Shown here: positions 62,243 through 64,000 of the stretch, one piece after another
How the letters are laid out: each line of letters begins with the position of its first letter
Position numbering within the stretch: position 1 is the stretch's first letter
NCBI RefSeq assembly: GCF_900103865.1
Contig: NZ_FNII01000007.1
Span: 124,001 to 188,000, forward strand
DNA from: Vreelandella arcis
Lineage (GTDB): Bacteria > Pseudomonadota > Gammaproteobacteria > Pseudomonadales > Halomonadaceae
Length of the DNA stretch: 64,000 nucleotides
Reading direction: 5' to 3'
The notes under the pieces: generated by a model
What the model was told of the DNA's origin: nothing
Seen by the model: only the letters and a program-made list of their open reading frames with translations
Database searches by the model: none
Program-made: the position numbers and the translations under genes

Positions 62243-62260
62243 TCGCAAAGAGACCGGCGA

Positions 62261-63334
62261 ATGAATACTCAGCACACTATCCAGTTAATGGATACCCACG
62301 CGGGCGGTGACGTCAGCCGCATTGTCACAGGCGGCATTGACCATCTTCCCGGTAATAGCGTCCGCGAACAGATGGAATACCTGCGTGACGATGCCGATGG
62401 CCTGCGTCGACTGTTGCTTGAAGAGCCTTACGGTATCCCGGAAATGTCGGTGGATCTGTTGGTGCCGCCCTGCGACCCGGAAGCCGTTGCCGGCTACATT
62501 ATTATGGAAGTGATGGGCTATCCGATTTACTCGGGCTCTAATACCTTGTGCACCGCCACGGCGGTACTGGAAAGCGGCATCGTGCCCAAGCAAGAAGGCA
62601 TTCAGCGCTTCAAACTCGAAGCACCGGCCGGCTTGGTACAGGTCGAAGCCAGGGTACATAACGGCGTGGTGGAATCGGTCACCTGTGGCGGTTTGCCCAG
62701 TTACATTGATACCTACCGCGAAACGATCCAGGTGCCCGGCATCGGCCCCGTGACCTATTCGATTGCCTACAGCGGTGGCTTTTACGCGCTGGTGGATGCC
62801 GCCGAATTAGGTTTTAAGCTAACTCTGGAAGAAGAGGCGGCGCTGGCGCTTTGTGCACATAAAATCGTTGAAGCGATTAAAGCAGAACGCGGTTTTTCCC
62901 ATTACACCCTGGGCGATGTGGGGCCGCTACCGTTTTTGCATTTCATGGGGCCGGAAGAGAAGGTCGCTGACGGCTACGTTCGCTCGCGCTCCACCACCTA
63001 TGTTCATCCCGGCGTGATTTGCCGCAGCACAACGGGCACAGGTACCTCCGCTCGGCTGGCGTTGATGCATTACGAAGGGCGGCTTCATCAGGGCGACAAG
63101 CTGGAAACCGTGTCGCTGCGCAACACCGGCTTTATCGGTACATTCGTCGACTCGCATCAGGAAGGCGCGTATCAGGTGGTGGAAAATACCATCACCGGGC
63201 GCAGCTATGTGCTGGCACATTCGGATATTGTGATTAACTGCGACGATCAGATGGTGAACTGCGGCGAGTTACATCACATTTTAACCGATCGTCATCATCC
63301 GCCTCGCGCTGAGATTCCCTCAGAAACGACATAG
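62261..63334 (+). CDS. Proline racemase-superfamily protein lacking both catalytic cysteines
   Basis: A 357-residue protein with the fold signature MDTHAGGDVSRIVTGG at the start. The first acid-base cysteine position (MCGHN in racemases) reads YSGSN, with Ser91. The second, DRSPCGTGTSA in the family, reads CRSTTGTGTSA, with Thr258. Known groups use Cys/Cys, Ser/Cys or Cys/Thr pairs for racemase, 4-hydroxyproline epimerase or trans-3-hydroxyproline dehydratase activity. A Ser/Thr pair fits none of them clearly. It may be a dehydratase of another substrate or a binding protein. It overlaps the convergent DUF1289 gene by 40 bases. Confidence 0.85.
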   Translation: MNTQHTIQLMDTHAGGDVSRIVTGGIDHLPGNSVREQMEYLRDDADGLRRLLLEEPYGIPEMSVDLLVPPCDPEAVAGYIIMEVMGYPIYSGSNTLCTATAVLESGIVPKQEGIQRFKLEAPAGLVQVEARVHNGVVESVTCGGLPSYIDTYRETIQVPGIGPVTYSIAYSGGFYALVDAAELGFKLTLEEEAALALCAHKIVEAIKAERGFSHYTLGDVGPLPFLHFMGPEEKVADGYVRSRSTTYVHPGVICRSTTGTGTSARLALMHYEGRLHQGDKLETVSLRNTGFIGTFVDSHQEGAYQVVENTITGRSYVLAHSDIVINCDDQMVNCGELHHILTDRHHPPRAEIPSETT

Positions 63335-63507
63335 CCCTCGGCCTCAATGCGTTCCCACACCGGGGCCTTATCGGCCTCGGTCATCTTTCCCCAGCCTGCG
63401 ATTTCATCCAATGTACGGCCGCAGCCTTCACAGAGCGATTGGCTTGGCTCGATACGGCAGACTTTCCGACAGGGAGATAGCGGACGGGGAGAAGGGGGTG
63501 AAGTCAC
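63295..63507 (-). CDS. DUF1289-family small cysteine protein
   Basis: A 70-residue protein with the DUF1289 pattern SPCRKVCRIEPSQSLCEGCGRTLDEIAGWGKM. Four cysteines (C-x3-C then C-x2-C) probably bind a metal. Such small proteins are widespread and often named Fe-S or zinc proteins without a tested function. I chose GTG 63507, which follows AAGAGG; a TTG start at 63561 would add 18 residues but lacks a ribosome site. Its last 40 bases overlap the end of the racemase-family gene. Confidence 0.8.
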   Translation of the reverse strand: MTSPPSPRPLSPCRKVCRIEPSQSLCEGCGRTLDEIAGWGKMTEADKAPVWERIEAEGYVVSEGISARGG

Positions 63508-63639
63508 AGGTATCGTTAACCTCTTAGACGCAAAAAAGGGGCGCGCGGAAGCCGCGTTCAACGGCTAGCGTAACATGACCCGCTCGCCACGGGCTGTGAT
63601 AGCGTAACGACTTCGTTCATGTGTTGATGAGGAAAGGCC

Positions 63640-64000
63640 ATGCATTGTTTGCTCGATGAATCGCCGTTAGAAGCAGGCACCTTATATCGGCTATTGTCCG
63701 GCACGATTTGTCCGCGCCCAATCGCTTGGGTGGCTACCCAGGATCGCAACGGCAACGACAACCTTGCCCCGTTTTCGTTTTTTAATGTCGTCAGCGTTGA
63801 TCCACCGGTGGTGGGGTTTTCGCCGCTTCAGAACGGGCAGGGGCGTAGCAAAGATACTGTGCGCAACCTAGAAGAAAACCCCGAATGCGTGGTGCATATC
63901 AGTAGCGAAGCGCTGGTCGATGCGCTCAATACGACCAGCGCCAGCCTGTCGCCCGGTGAGGATGAGTTTATGCTGGCGGGGCTGGAAAAAGCCGCCATGC
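63640..64000 (+). CDS. Flavin reductase-like FMN-binding protein, 3' end outside the window
   Basis: The first 120 residues of a protein cut by the window end. GAGGAAAGG lies 3 bases before the ATG. The translated start contains GTICPRPIAWVATQDRNG and NLAPFSFFNVVSVDPPVVGFSP, the split-barrel FMN-binding motif of the flavin reductase family, and then KDTVRNLEENPECVVHI. It probably binds FMN and acts as a flavin reductase or related oxidoreductase. The C-terminal part cannot be assessed. Confidence 0.85.
   Translation, partial: MHCLLDESPLEAGTLYRLLSGTICPRPIAWVATQDRNGNDNLAPFSFFNVVSVDPPVVGFSPLQNGQGRSKDTVRNLEENPECVVHISSEALVDALNTTSASLSPGEDEFMLAGLEKAAM

Overview
The window reads as a chromosomal stretch of a gammaproteobacterium, most likely a Halomonas-type (Halomonadaceae) organism. 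This rests on the gene content: FabV enoyl reductase, the two-subunit AruF/AruG form of arginine succinyltransferase, a TRAP transporter, a PA4780-like RIO kinase, DUF3581 and an NfeD/QmcA pair. Taxonomy is inferred from protein resemblance only; no rRNA or tRNA gene was seen. Genes are tightly packed, with several 4-base start/stop overlaps and several convergent pairs whose stop codons overlap or abut.

Layout. 0-10.8 kb holds housekeeping genes: YbaK, the DbpA helicase, a RIO kinase, an ABC exporter, an MDR oxidoreductase, an unrecognised protein paired with an MscS channel, a YebC/PmpR regulator, a LysE exporter and glutathione peroxidase. 10.9-15.7 kb holds fabV, an AraC-type regulator, an SDR, an ABM-fold protein and a C45 peptidase; the last two are visibly GC-richer. 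16.1-22.3 kb is the arginine succinyltransferase operon (astC-aruF-aruG-astD-astB) without astE. 22.4-28.4 kb looks accessory: a ParD/ParE module, an exported alpha/beta hydrolase, DUF523, GNAT, and two regulator/transporter pairs (HxlR with MFS, MarR with EamA) that diverge around clear palindromes. 28.6-34.3 kb has bluB, DUF2252 and two membrane diguanylate cyclases. 34.5-40.8 kb has QmcA/NfeD, a UPF0126 channel, a YdbH-type AsmA-like protein and DUF3581. 40.9-43.8 kb is a DctP-DctQ-DctM TRAP transporter.

43.8-54.3 kb is the most interesting part. It carries two divergent operons of transglutaminase-like, amidoligase (DUF2126), circularly permuted ATP-grasp and alpha-E proteins, plus a zinc-ribbon metallopeptidase. 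Comparative genomics has predicted such clusters to be peptide-ligase or tagging systems, but the substrate is unknown. The ATP-grasp/alpha-E pair occurs twice, once as separate genes and once fused, and the fused copy has lost about 60 residues of the ATP-grasp core. An intrinsic terminator sits alone in the divergent promoter region.

54.5-64 kb has mmsA behind a perfect 16-bp palindrome, an unrecognised protein, a TPP riboswitch with its SSS-family transporter, a GAF-PAS-GGDEF protein with an AGDEF signature, a CorA-type transporter, an MDR enzyme, a proline-racemase-family protein lacking both catalytic cysteines, DUF1289 and the start of a flavin reductase cut by the window end.

No CRISPR array, insertion sequence, prophage, tRNA or rRNA was recognised. 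Functions come from recalled family motifs; no database search was run.
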